The notes beneath the pieces are model-generated. The model ran no database searches. It was not told the origin of the DNA and was given only the letters and a program-made list of their open reading frames with translations. This document shows, piece after piece, positions 54,333 through 63,870 of a stretch of 64,000 nucleotides of DNA. The translations under genes were made by a program, and so were the position numbers. Source of the DNA: JAEUHZ01 sp964552795 (GTDB lineage Bacteria > Planctomycetota > UBA1135 > GCA-002686595); contig CAZKIO010000021.1 in assembly GCA_964552795.1 (NCBI GenBank), positions 6,423 through 70,422 on the forward strand, in the 5' to 3' direction. Position 1 is the stretch's first letter. Each line of letters begins with the position of its first letter.

Positions 54333-55751
54333 TCACTGGTCGTCTTCCTCTTCGGCCTGGTCGCGGTCGATGGCGGCGAACTCCTCGCGCCAGCGCTGGA
54401 TCTGCGCACGCACCTGATTGGGCGCGGTGCCGCCCACGACGTCGCGGCGCGCCAGCACCGCGTCGACGTGGAGCTCGCGCGCGAGGTCCAGGCCGACGAG
54501 CTCGGGCAGCAGCTTCTTGAGCACGTCCTTGGGCAGCTCCTCGATCTCGCAGCCGTGCTCCAGCGCGGCGCGCACCACGGCGCCGGTGCGCTCGTGCGCC
54601 ACGCGGAACGCGACGCCCTTGCGCACCAGGAGGTCGGCGAGATCGGTGGCGTTCATGCCGCCCTTCGCCGCCGCGGCGCGGCAGCGCTCGGGCACGTAGC
54701 GCACGTTCTTCACCAGCGTCACGGCGACGTCGAGCTTGGCGAGCATGTCCCCGATGCCCAGCAGCAGCGTCTGCTTGTCCTCCTGCAGGTCGCGGTTGTA
54801 CGCGAGCGGCAGGCTCTTCAGCGTGGCGAGAAACCCCGTCAGCTCGCCGATCGAACGGCCCGCCTTGCCGCGCAGGAGCTCGAACCCGTCGGGGTTCTTC
54901 TTCTGCGGCATCAGGCTGGAGCCCGTGGCGATCGCGTCGGACAGCTCGAGGAAGCCGGCCTCGTGGCTGGAGAAGAAGATCCAGTCCTCGGCGAGGCGCG
55001 AGACGTGCACCGCGATCAGCGCGCACACGAACAGGCCCTCGGCCAGGTGGTCGCGGTCCGACACGGCGTCGAGGCTGTTCTGCGTCGGCTCGGCGAACCA
55101 CAGGTCCTGGGCCAGCGTCCCGCGATCGATCGGGAAGGCCGTGCCGGCCAGCGCGCCGCTGCCCAGCGGGCACGTGTCCATGCGCGCCAGCGCGTCCGCG
55201 AGGCGCGAGCGGTCGCGCGCGAACATCTCGGCGTAGGCGAGGGCGTGGTGGCCGGCCGAGATCGGCTGCGCGCGCTGCAGGTGCGTGAAGCCCGGCAGCG
55301 GCAGGTCGGCGTTGTCCTCGGCCAGGTCGACGAGCGCGCGCTGGAGCAGGTCCAGGCGCGCGTCGATGCCGGCCAGGAGGTCGCGCTGGAAGAGCTTCAG
55401 GTCGGTCGCGACCTGGTCGTTGCGCGAGCGGCCGGTGTGCAGCCGCCGCGCGAGGTCGCCGACCTTCTCGGTCAGCGCCTCCTCGACCAGGGTGTGCACG
55501 TCCTCCGCCTCCGAATCCGTCAGCGATTCGGGGTCCTCCAGCGCCGACTCGAAGATCTGCGCCAGCGCCTCCTCGATGCGCCGGCCCTCGGCCGGCTTCA
55601 GCACGCCCGCGTCGACGAGCGCCTTGGCCCAGGCCATGCTCGCCGTGACGTCCATCGGCAGGAGGATCTGGTCGAACGGCAGGCTCTTCTGGAACTCGAA
55701 GAACTCCGGGTCGGTCCGGCCGGCGAAGCGGCCGCCCCACATGCGCGTCAC
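54333..55751 (-). CDS. argH: Argininosuccinate lyase
   Basis: 472 residues from a GTG that overlaps the argG stop (GTGA); an ATG 9 bases further in (55742) is the alternative, but the family start TRMWGGRFAG favours the GTG. The fumarase/aspartase superfamily signature is GSSLMPQKKNPDGFEL (about 280-295), with catalytic Ser, plus HTGRSRNDQVATD and TAFPIDR. It splits argininosuccinate into arginine and fumarate in the cytoplasm as a tetramer. Normal length. Translationally coupled to argG and followed 2 bp later by argJ. Confidence 0.95.
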   Translation of the reverse strand: MTRMWGGRFAGRTDPEFFEFQKSLPFDQILLPMDVTASMAWAKALVDAGVLKPAEGRRIEEALAQIFESALEDPESLTDSEAEDVHTLVEEALTEKVGDLARRLHTGRSRNDQVATDLKLFQRDLLAGIDARLDLLQRALVDLAEDNADLPLPGFTHLQRAQPISAGHHALAYAEMFARDRSRLADALARMDTCPLGSGALAGTAFPIDRGTLAQDLWFAEPTQNSLDAVSDRDHLAEGLFVCALIAVHVSRLAEDWIFFSSHEAGFLELSDAIATGSSLMPQKKNPDGFELLRGKAGRSIGELTGFLATLKSLPLAYNRDLQEDKQTLLLGIGDMLAKLDVAVTLVKNVRYVPERCRAAAAKGGMNATDLADLLVRKGVAFRVAHERTGAVVRAALEHGCEIEELPKDVLKKLLPELVGLDLARELHVDAVLARRDVVGGTAPNQVRAQIQRWREEFAAIDRDQAEEEDDQ

Positions 55752-57034
55752 GGGCGCACCTTGGCGGGCAGCGCCGGCGCGCGGCGCGCGGTCTTGGGCT
55801 TCGCTGCCTTGGTCGCGCCCTTGGCCGGCTTGCGGTCGCCGCGGCGCACGCTGGCCGCGACCATCCCCGGCAGCCCGTACAGCTTGACGAATCCTCGGCT
55901 GTCCTTGTGCTCGAAGCCCGCGCTCTGGCCGAACGTGGCGAGGTCCTCGCTGTAGAGCGAGAAGGGGCTGGTGCAGGACAAGGCGGTGGCCGTTCCCTTG
56001 AACAGCTTGACGGTGACCTCGCCGGTCACGGTCTCGGTGGCCTTCAGGAAGAACGCATCCAGCGCCTCGCGCAGCGGCGCGAACCAGCGGCCCGTGTACA
56101 CGAGGTCGGCGTACTCGGGCATCAGCTTCTCGCACTGGCGCAGCGTGTCGCGGTCCATCGTGAGGGCGCGCAGCGTGCGCAGAGCCTCGATCAGGATCGT
56201 GCCGCCCGGCGTCTCGTACACGCCGCGCGACTTCATCCCGACCAGGCGGTTCTCGACGATGTCGACGCGGCCCACGCCGTGGCGGCCGCCCAGCTCGTTG
56301 AGCAGCGCCAGCAGCGCCTCGGGCGCGAGGCGCTTCTTGTTGACCGCGACGGGGACGCCCTTCTCGAAGCCCAGGACGACGGTCTCCGCGACGCTCGGCG
56401 CCTTCTCCGGCGCCACCGTCAGCATCCACACGTCGTCCGGCGGCGCGTTGGCCGGGTCCTCCAGCGCGCCGCCCTCGTGGCTGATGTGCCACAGGTTGCG
56501 GTCGCGGCTGTAGATCTTCGTGCGGCTCGCCGTGATCGGGATCTTGCGCGCCTCGGCGTAGTCGATCGCGTCCTCGCGGCTCGTGATGTCCCAGTCGCGC
56601 CACGGCGCGATGATCCTGAGATCCGGCGCGAGCGCCATGTAGGTCAGCTCGAAGCGGACCTGGTCGTTGCCCTTGCCCGTGCAGCCGTGCGCGACTGCGG
56701 TCGCGCCGACCTCGCGCGCGTAGTCGACCTGCACCTTGGCCAGGATCGGCCGCGCCATGCTGGTGCCGAGCAGGTAGCGGCCCTCGTACACCGTCATCGC
56801 GCGCAGGCACGGCCAGACGTAGTCCGTCAGGAACTCGCGGCGCACGTCGACGACCTTGCAGCTCTTGGCGCCGGTCTTCCTGGCCTTCTCGGCCAGGCCC
56901 GCGAGCTCCTCGGCGCCCTGGCCCACGTCGCCGCACACGGCGTGAACCTCCAGGCCGTGGTTCTCCTTGAGCCAGGGGATGATGATCGACGTGTCCAGTC
57001 CGCCGGAGTACGCGAGGACGACTTTCTCGGCCAT
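55748..57034 (-). CDS. argG: Argininosuccinate synthase
   Basis: 428 residues. ATP pyrophosphatase signature VVLAYSGGLDTSIIIPWLKE at the N-terminus. It then has AHGCTGKGNDQVRFE, REDAIDYAEARKIPI, NLWHISHEGGALEDP and FALSxx-like TALSCTSPFSLYSEDLATF. It joins citrulline and aspartate using ATP. The C-terminal 30 residues are an unusual Lys/Ala/Pro-rich tail (RRGDRKPAKGATKAAKPKT). Start at ATG 57034; 53 bp separate it from argF. Its stop overlaps the argH start by 4 bases. Confidence 0.95.
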   Translation of the reverse strand: MAEKVVLAYSGGLDTSIIIPWLKENHGLEVHAVCGDVGQGAEELAGLAEKARKTGAKSCKVVDVRREFLTDYVWPCLRAMTVYEGRYLLGTSMARPILAKVQVDYAREVGATAVAHGCTGKGNDQVRFELTYMALAPDLRIIAPWRDWDITSREDAIDYAEARKIPITASRTKIYSRDRNLWHISHEGGALEDPANAPPDDVWMLTVAPEKAPSVAETVVLGFEKGVPVAVNKKRLAPEALLALLNELGGRHGVGRVDIVENRLVGMKSRGVYETPGGTILIEALRTLRALTMDRDTLRQCEKLMPEYADLVYTGRWFAPLREALDAFFLKATETVTGEVTVKLFKGTATALSCTSPFSLYSEDLATFGQSAGFEHKDSRGFVKLYGLPGMVAASVRRGDRKPAKGATKAAKPKTARRAPALPAKVRP

Positions 57035-57087
57035 GGTTCGGAATCCTGAGTTGGGGGGATGCGTGCGTGGGTTCTGGTGCAGGCCGC

Positions 57088-58038
57088 TCAGCGCTTGTCG
57101 CCCATGAGCAGGACGAGGATGGCCTTCTGCACGTGCAGGCGGTTCTCGGCGATGTCGTACACGACCGAATTGGGCCCGTCGATCACGCCGGCCGTGACCT
57201 CCTGCCCGCGGTGCGCCGGCAGGCAGTGCAGGAACAGGGCGTCGGGGCTGGCCAGCGCCATCATCTCCTCGTCGACGCGGTAGTCGTTGAAGATCGCCGA
57301 GCGCTCCTCGATCTCGTCCTCCTGGCCCATGCTGGCCCACACGTCGGTGTAGACCGCCTCGGCGCCGCGGACGCCGTTCTCGACGTCGTTGGTGATCTGG
57401 ATGTCCGAGCCCGACTCGCGCGCGATCAGCATGGCCTCGCTGACGACGCGCGCGTTGGGCTCGTAGCCCTCGGGCGAGCACACCGTGATGTGCGCGCCCA
57501 GGCGCGCCGCGGTGTGCAGCAGCGAGTGGCACGTGTTGTTGCCGTCGCCGACGTAAACGACGCGCCGGCCCTTCACCGCGCCCCAGCACTCGGTCAGCGT
57601 GAAGAAGTCCGACAGCGCCTGGCAGGGGTGCACGTGATCCGAGAGGCCGTTGATGACCGGGATCGAGCAGTTCGCGGCCAGCTCCTCCAGCGCGCGCTGC
57701 TTGTAGACCCGCGCCACGACGCCGTCGACCCAGCGCTCCAGGTTGCGCGCGACGTCCTTGATGGACTCGCGCGAGCCCAGGCGGTTGTCGCGGTGGTCCA
57801 TGAACACCGCGCTGCCGCCCAGGTCCTGCATGCCGACGTCGAAGGTGAAGCGCGTGCGCAGGCTCTCCTTCTCGAAGATCATCGCCAGGCGCTTGCCGCG
57901 CAGCGCGCCGCTGAACGCCTGGCGGTCCTGCTTGATGGCGCGCGCGGTCTCGAAGATCGTCTCGACGTCTCCCGGGCCCAGCTGCGAGATCGTGAGGAGG
58001 TCCTTGCTGGGCAGCGTGCCGAACGTGGTGGTGGTCAT
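57088..58038 (-). CDS. argF: Ornithine carbamoyltransferase
   Basis: 316 residues. Carbamoyl-phosphate binding motif in FEKESLRTRFTFDVGMQDLG (SLRTR variant of STRTR), ornithine-side HPCQALSDFFTL, SMG loop in TDVWASMGQEDE, and HCLPAHRGQEV. The SMG loop and HCLPAHRG indicate ornithine, rather than N-acetylornithine or N-succinylornithine, as acceptor. It forms citrulline from ornithine and carbamoyl phosphate. It lies fifth in the operon; 61 bp separate it from argD. Confidence 0.95.
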   Translation of the reverse strand: MTTTTFGTLPSKDLLTISQLGPGDVETIFETARAIKQDRQAFSGALRGKRLAMIFEKESLRTRFTFDVGMQDLGGSAVFMDHRDNRLGSRESIKDVARNLERWVDGVVARVYKQRALEELAANCSIPVINGLSDHVHPCQALSDFFTLTECWGAVKGRRVVYVGDGNNTCHSLLHTAARLGAHITVCSPEGYEPNARVVSEAMLIARESGSDIQITNDVENGVRGAEAVYTDVWASMGQEDEIEERSAIFNDYRVDEEMMALASPDALFLHCLPAHRGQEVTAGVIDGPNSVVYDIAENRLHVQKAILVLLMGDKR

Positions 58039-58099
58039 GGTCGTGTCGTGGATAAGGGGGGAAGCCGGCGCGGCCCCGGAGGGAGCCGCGCGTCGTGTG

Positions 58100-59314
58100 C
58101 TACGCGCGGCCGGCGCGTTCCTTCGATGCGCCGGCGGTCGCCGCGGGACCGGCGGCCGCCGCGAGGGCGTCGCGCAGGATCCCGAGGCCGCGCTGGATCT
58201 GCTCGCTGGTGATGACGTAGGGCGGCAGGATGCGGATCGTGTCGCCGCCGGTGCGGTTGGTGATCAGGCCGCGCCGGTAGAGGTCCTTCTGCAGCGCCTC
58301 GGCGCCGTCGGCCAGGCGCAGGCCCTGGATCAGGCCGCGCCCGCGCAGTTCGACGACGACCGGGAAGTCGCGGCGCAGCGTCTCGAGGCCGGCGCGCAGT
58401 TCGGCCCCGCGCGTGCGCACGGCGGCCAGGAGTCCGCCCTCCTCCAGCGCCTCGAGGAACACGAGGGCGCCGCGGCAGACCAGCGGCCCGCCCGCGAAGG
58501 TCGAGCCGTGGTCGCCGGGCTGCAGCACGCCGTCCAGGCGCTCCGCGACCAGGCACATGCCCAGCGGCAGGCCGGCGCCGATGGGCTTGGCGATCGTGGC
58601 GATGTCGGGTTTCACCCCGGCGTGGTCGCCGGCCAGGAAGGTGCCCGTCCGGCCCGAACCGCACTGCACTTCGTCGTGCACGAGCAGCGTGTCCGTGCGG
58701 TCGCACAGCTCGCGCGCGGCGCGCAGGAACGCGGGCGACACGTCGCGCACGCCGGCCTCGCCCTGGATCGGCTCGACGAACAGCGCCGCCGGCTTGTGCT
58801 CCGCCAGCGTCCGTTCGAGTCCCGCCGCGTCCTCGGGCGCGACCCAGGCGCACTCCAGGAGCGGGCCGAACGGCGCGCGGTACTTCGCGTTGTGCGTCAG
58901 CGACAGCGCGCCCAGCGTCCGGCCGTGGAACGCGCCCTCCAGCGCCACGAACGAGGTGCGCTCGGGCCGCCCGGCCTGCTGCTGGAACTTGCGCGCGATC
59001 TTGAGCGCCGCCTCGTTGGCCTCCGTGCCGCTGTTCGTGAAGAACACCGACGAGAGGCCCGACAGGCGCGCGACGCGCGCGGCGACGTCCTCGGTGTAGG
59101 GATGCCGGAACAGGTTGCTGAGGTGGATGACCTTGCCGGCCTGGTCGGCGATCGCCGCCGCGAGGCCCGGGTGGCCGTGGCCCAGCGCCGAGACGGCGAT
59201 GCCGCCCAGGAAGTCGAGCCACACGCGGCCCTCTGCATCCCACAACTCGGCGCCGCGGCCCGCGACGAACACCTCGTCGGCGCGCAGGTAGGTCTTCAGA
59301 ACGTGCTCGTCCAT
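58100..59314 (-). CDS. argD: Acetylornithine aminotransferase
   Basis: 404 residues. Class III PLP aminotransferase: TNSGTEANEAALKIARK (about 92-108), FHGRTLGALSLT, VEPIQGEAGVRD, LVHDEVQCGSGRTG and the PLP Lys in IATIAKPIGAGLPLG (about 236-250). It converts N-acetylglutamate semialdehyde to N-acetylornithine and in many bacteria also serves lysine synthesis. The start is one base after the argB stop (TGACATG), with GGGAGAGG upstream, so coupling is likely. Normal family length. Confidence 0.95.
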   Translation of the reverse strand: MDEHVLKTYLRADEVFVAGRGAELWDAEGRVWLDFLGGIAVSALGHGHPGLAAAIADQAGKVIHLSNLFRHPYTEDVAARVARLSGLSSVFFTNSGTEANEAALKIARKFQQQAGRPERTSFVALEGAFHGRTLGALSLTHNAKYRAPFGPLLECAWVAPEDAAGLERTLAEHKPAALFVEPIQGEAGVRDVSPAFLRAARELCDRTDTLLVHDEVQCGSGRTGTFLAGDHAGVKPDIATIAKPIGAGLPLGMCLVAERLDGVLQPGDHGSTFAGGPLVCRGALVFLEALEEGGLLAAVRTRGAELRAGLETLRRDFPVVVELRGRGLIQGLRLADGAEALQKDLYRRGLITNRTGGDTIRILPPYVITSEQIQRGLGILRDALAAAAGPAATAGASKERAGRA

Positions 59315-59315
59315 G

Positions 59316-60134
59316 TCAGATCGCCTCTCCCTTGCGATGCGTGTCGAAACGCGTGCCGACCTCCGGCCGCAGCGCGCGCAGCACGGCGTCCGCTCCCGCC
59401 GCCGGAGCGATCTTGATCAGCGCGCCGGGGTTCTCGCGCAGCGCGAGCAGCGCCGCGTCGACCTTGGGGATCATGCCGCCGTGGATCACGCCCGCGAGGC
59501 GCAGGCGCGCGCAGTCGTCGGGCGAGAGGTGGCTCTGCAGCGCGCGCGCCTCGTCCAGCACGCCCGGGACGTCGGTCAGGAACACCAGCGCGTCGGCGCG
59601 CACGGCGCGCGCCAGGGGGCCGGCCGCCATGTCGGCGTTGACGTTGTAGAAGCGGTCCGACGGCGCCTCCTCGCCCGGCTGCAGCGGCGCCGCGGTGGCG
59701 AGCACCGGCAGGAATCCGTCGCGCAGGAGGATGTCGACGAGGCGCACGTTGGTTCGGCCGACCTCGCCCACGTAGCCCAGGTCGACGCGCTCCTCGCGCC
59801 GCTTGCGCGCCAGGAACGTCGCGCCGTCCGCGCCTGACAGCCCGCAGGCGCGCACTCCGGCCTGCTCCAGCGCGTGCACGAGCTCCTTGTTGACGAGGCC
59901 CGCCAGCACCATCAGCACGACGCTCGCGGTCGCCGCGTCGGTGATGCGCAGGCCCTCGTGGTAGACCTCCTGCAGGCCCAGCTTGCGCACGAGGTCGCGG
60001 ATCTGGTTGCCGCCGCCGTGCACCAGGATCAGCTCGTGCCCCGCGGCGCGCGCGGACGCCACCGCGCGGCACAGCTCCGCGCGCGCCTCGGGCTGCTCCA
60101 GTTGGGCGCCGCCGACCTTGACCAGGATCCTCAT
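59316..60134 (-). CDS. argB: Acetylglutamate kinase
   Basis: 272 residues. Amino-acid kinase fold: VKVGGAQLE at the N-terminus, LILVHGGGNQIRDLV (glycine loop), YHEGLRITDAATA, NVNADMAAGPLARAV and GGMIPKVDAAL with the Lys of the active site. It phosphorylates N-acetylglutamate. It lacks the N-terminal helix of arginine-inhibited hexameric forms, and GAQLE is a variant of GGSVL, so feedback control is uncertain. The start overlaps the argC stop by 4 bases (ATGA). Confidence 0.93.
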   Translation of the reverse strand: MRILVKVGGAQLEQPEARAELCRAVASARAAGHELILVHGGGNQIRDLVRKLGLQEVYHEGLRITDAATASVVLMVLAGLVNKELVHALEQAGVRACGLSGADGATFLARKRREERVDLGYVGEVGRTNVRLVDILLRDGFLPVLATAAPLQPGEEAPSDRFYNVNADMAAGPLARAVRADALVFLTDVPGVLDEARALQSHLSPDDCARLRLAGVIHGGMIPKVDAALLALRENPGALIKIAPAAGADAVLRALRPEVGTRFDTHRKGEAI

Positions 60135-61114
60135 GCCAGCCCCGCGGCCTCGTCGAGGCCCAGCACGAGGTTCATGTTCTGCAGCGCCTGTCCCGACGCG
60201 CCCTTCAGGAGGTTGTCGATCGCCGAGGTCACGACGACGAGGTCGCCGGCGTCGGCCGTCGCGATGTGGCACGCGTTCGTCATCTGCACGCGGTTCAGCT
60301 CGGGCTGGCCGCGGTCGTAGACCTTCACGAAGCGCTCGCCGGCGTAGGTCTCGGCCAGGCACGCGCGCAGGTCCGCGGCGCGCGCGCCGGACTTCGGTCG
60401 CAGGTAGAGCGTCGCCAGGATCCCGCGGAACACCGGCAGGAGGTGGGGGACGAACACGAGGTTCGACGTCCCCGCGTGCAGCGCGATCTCGGGCGCGTGG
60501 CGGTGGTCGCCCACGCCGTAGGCCAGGAAGTTCTCGTGGCTCGCGCCGAAGTGCGTGCGCGCGCCGGGCTTCTTGCCGGCGCCCGAGACGCCGCTCTTGG
60601 CGTCGACGACGATCGTGTGGCCCGCGTCGACGAGGCCCGCGGCGAGGAGCGGCTTCAGCGCGAGCAGCGTCGCGGTCGGATAGCACCCGGGGTTGGCGAC
60701 GAGGCGCGCCGGCCGGATCGCCTCGCGCGCGAGCTCGGTCAGGCCGTACGGTGCCGCGGGGAGAAGCTCCGGCGCCGGGTGCGCGTGCTGGTACACGCGC
60801 TGGTACAGCGCGGCGTCGCTCAGGCGGAAGTCGGCCGACAGGTCGACGACCTTGGGGCCCAGGTCGAGCACCTTCTTCGCGAGCTCGGCCGACGCGGCGT
60901 GCGGCGTGCACAAGAAGACGCCGTCCGAGCGCGCGATGCGCTTCCAGTCCAGCGGCTCCACCGCGAGATCGAACGGCAGCTCGGGCGGCTCGGGCGCCTC
61001 GCCCTCGCGCGCGCTGAACGCGCCCGCGAGGCGCAGCGTCGGATGGTCGCGCAGCAAGCGCGCGAGCTCGCGCCCGGTGTACCCGGACGCGCCCAGGATC
61101 GCGGCCATCTTCAT
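60131..61114 (-). CDS. argC: N-acetyl-gamma-glutamyl-phosphate reductase
   Basis: 327 residues. NADP-binding ILGASGYTGRELARLL at the start, catalytic Cys in RLVANPGCYPTATLL (about 185-199), VVDAKSGVSGAGKKPG, FVPHLLPVFRGI and TSAIDNLLKGASGQA near the C-terminus. It reduces the acyl phosphate made by ArgB to the semialdehyde. The start overlaps the argR stop (ATGA) and the stop overlaps argB, so argR-argC-argB form a tightly coupled group. Confidence 0.96.
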   Translation of the reverse strand: MKMAAILGASGYTGRELARLLRDHPTLRLAGAFSAREGEAPEPPELPFDLAVEPLDWKRIARSDGVFLCTPHAASAELAKKVLDLGPKVVDLSADFRLSDAALYQRVYQHAHPAPELLPAAPYGLTELAREAIRPARLVANPGCYPTATLLALKPLLAAGLVDAGHTIVVDAKSGVSGAGKKPGARTHFGASHENFLAYGVGDHRHAPEIALHAGTSNLVFVPHLLPVFRGILATLYLRPKSGARAADLRACLAETYAGERFVKVYDRGQPELNRVQMTNACHIATADAGDLVVVTSAIDNLLKGASGQALQNMNLVLGLDEAAGLA

Positions 61115-61626
61115 CGCGTGCGCGGCTCCGCGATCTGGACGAGTTCCTCGGTCACGCGCCGCGCCTCCTTCGGGCCCGGCGTCGCGACGAAGACGGTGTC
61201 GTCACCGGCGATCGTGCCCAGGACGTCGCGCAACCGGGCGCGGTCGAGCGCAAGGGCCAGCGGGTTGGCGCCGCCGACGGGCGTCTTCACGACGACCAGG
61301 TTCTGCGCGGCGACCGCGCTCGTCAGCCATGTGCGCGCCGCGGCGTAGAGCGCGGTCATGGCGTCGTCGCTCTCCAGCGTCGCGGCGGCCGGGATCTCGT
61401 AGCCCTGCGGTCCCTTGAGGAGGCCCAGGTCGCGGATGTCGCGCGACAGGGTGCCCTGGTTCACGTGCATGCCCAGATCGTCGAGGCGCTTTTGCAGCTC
61501 GATCTGGCTGGGCACGCGGCCGTCGCGGACCAGCGCGAGGATCTGGGCGCGGCGGCGCTCGCGGGCGCTGGCCTCGGGGGGCGTGCTCTGGGTGGGGGGA
61601 GGCATAGAATGTGCCTGTGAGCGCAT
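61111..61626 (-). CDS. argR: Arginine repressor
   Basis: 171 residues if started at ATG 61626, chosen because GGAGG lies 7 bases upstream; another ATG at 61632 is too close to that site and 61605 lacks one. N-terminal winged helix: RRRAQILALVRDG, SQIELQKRLDDLGMHVNQ, TLSRDIRDLGLLKG. The C-terminal hexamer/arginine-binding domain has ANPLALALDRARLRDVLG and GTIAGDDTVFVAT with the Asp pair that binds arginine. It represses arginine genes when arginine is abundant. It is the first gene of the arg operon, so it probably controls itself together with the pathway. Confidence 0.93.
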   Translation of the reverse strand: MRSQAHSMPPPTQSTPPEASARERRRAQILALVRDGRVPSQIELQKRLDDLGMHVNQGTLSRDIRDLGLLKGPQGYEIPAAATLESDDAMTALYAAARTWLTSAVAAQNLVVVKTPVGGANPLALALDRARLRDVLGTIAGDDTVFVATPGPKEARRVTEELVQIAEPRTR

Positions 61627-61777
61627 AACCATGCCTCCAGGGCCGCCTCAGGTCAAGGGGTCCGCCCCGGGTCCGCATATTCCAGGCATGGCCGTGCAGT
61701 CCCAGGCTCCGTCTTGAAGGTCGGGCCGGTCCGGACCGTAGGCTCTCCGCCCCTCGTCCCGCCCCCCGGAGCCCCCC
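61627..61777. promoter_or_regulatory. Divergent control region between argR and the TerC-like gene
   Basis: 151 bp. It should contain the arg operon promoter and ArgR sites. The only A+T-richer patch is around 61675-61685 (GCATATTCCA), a possible half ARG box, too weak to call. No riboswitch-like structure seen before the terC-like gene. Confidence 0.4.
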
Positions 61778-62527
<750 letters not shown>

Positions 62528-62535
62528 GCGGCCCG

Positions 62536-62561
62536 CCCGCCCGCGGATTCCCGCGGGCGGG
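62536..62561 (+). terminator. 11-bp perfect stem after the TerC-like gene
   Basis: CCCGCCCGCGG, loop ATTC, CCGCGGGCGGG, starting 9 bases past the stop. No T-run follows. Confidence 0.6.
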
Positions 62562-62659
62562 GCTCGCCCGCGCGCCCGGAAGGACCTACCCTCGCGTGCC
62601 TGGAAACGACGGCCGTGGGCCACCCAGGCCGGTACGGCCGCGATTCACGGAGGAGATCG

Positions 62660-63571
62660 ATGATCACCGGCGCCTTCCTGGACGAGATCACGCGCGACCT
62701 GCCCTGTGCCAACTGGGGCCCCGACGAGTGGAAGCGCGACTTCGCGGCGATGCGCGCCGACGGCATCGACACGGTCGTGCTGACGCGCTGCGCGCTGGGC
62801 CAGCGCGCGGCGTTCGACTCGACCGCGCTGCGCAAGCGTCACCCGCACCTGATCGTGGGGGACGACCACCTGGCGCTCTTCCTGTCGCTGGCGCGCGACA
62901 ACGGAATGGCGCTGTGGGTCGGCACCTACGAGTCGGACAGGCGCGGAGACGCGCAGGCCCAGATCGACACCGCGCGCAGGCTGGCCGACGAGGTGTGGGA
63001 GCGCTGCGGAAGATCGTCCGCGTTCCGCGGCTGGTATCTGGGTCACGCGACGGACGCGGACGACGCCGACCAGATGCGCGCGTGCCGCGAGATCGGCCGG
63101 CACCTGAAGCAGGTGTCCGACCTGCCGATCCTGATCGCGCCGCCCTTGTGCGGGCTGGACGAACAGGCCGGCGCACGGACGCTGGAGCAGCACACGCGCG
63201 CGTGGGACGCGGCGCTGTCGGGGCTGGAGGGCGTGGTGGACGTGCTGGCGTTCCGCGACGGCGGCGTGGAGTTCGACGCTCTGCCCGAGTGGCACGCCGC
63301 GAACGCGGAGCTGGCGCGCAAGCACGGGACGAGCTCGTGGACGACGGTGGAGGCCTTCGACCGCGGCGTGCCGTTCCGCTTCCCGCCGACGGCGTGGCCC
63401 AAGCTGCGCTTCCAGATGGAGACGGCGCTGGCGGCGGGCGCGGCGCGCCTCGTGGCGTTCGAATACAGCCGGTTCCTGTCGCCGAACTCGATCCTGCCCG
63501 CTGCGCACATGCTGCACCGGCGCTACCGTGAATGGCTGGCGCGCCGCGAGACGGCGGCGGCCGCGCGCTGA
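62660..63571 (+). CDS. DUF4434 family TIM-barrel protein
   Basis: 303 residues from the ATG preceded by GGAGGAG. It begins MITGAFLDEITRDLPCANWG, then DEWKRDFAAMRADGIDTVVL, as in DUF4434 proteins, which are related to glycoside hydrolase barrels. Later strands include AFRGWYLGHATDADDADQM, DLPILIAPPLCG, VVDVLAFRDGGVEF and ARLVAFEYSRFLSPNS. No signal peptide, so cytoplasmic unless exported otherwise. The Glu/Asp positions (FRDGG, FEYSR) could form an active site, but substrate and activity are unknown. Confidence 0.75.
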   Translation: MITGAFLDEITRDLPCANWGPDEWKRDFAAMRADGIDTVVLTRCALGQRAAFDSTALRKRHPHLIVGDDHLALFLSLARDNGMALWVGTYESDRRGDAQAQIDTARRLADEVWERCGRSSAFRGWYLGHATDADDADQMRACREIGRHLKQVSDLPILIAPPLCGLDEQAGARTLEQHTRAWDAALSGLEGVVDVLAFRDGGVEFDALPEWHAANAELARKHGTSSWTTVEAFDRGVPFRFPPTAWPKLRFQMETALAAGAARLVAFEYSRFLSPNSILPAAHMLHRRYREWLARRETAAAAR

Positions 63572-63870
63572 CCGGAGTGCACACGTTCCAGGCGCCGCGC
63601 CACGGCGTGGCGGCCTCTCGCACGAGGCGGCCGCCCCACCCTGCCAGAGGCGTCGGGCTCATCGGGAGCGTCGGACGCAGGAATCCGGGATTCCCGGAAC
63701 CGGCGGACGGTTGGGGAACACCATCCCCACAGGCGTCGTCCCACCCCGGTCGCGCCCCGGAGGACAGTCCGGCATCCCGCGGTGGGCGGAGCCGGGCTGG
63801 CGGCGGCTCGTTCGCCCCAGAGCCCACCCTCTGAACACGCCCCCTAAGGTCGCCCGCACAGGAGTCCGCC
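63572..63870. other. 299-bp gap without recognisable gene
   Basis: Only G+C-rich palindromic runs (GGCGGCC around 63610-63640) are seen. It contains the promoter region of the next gene, not identified by motif. Confidence 0.4.

Noticed and set aside
61670..61690. Possible ArgR box around GCATATTCCA
   Set aside because: Only a weak half-site to the TGAATA-type consensus; insufficient to annotate.
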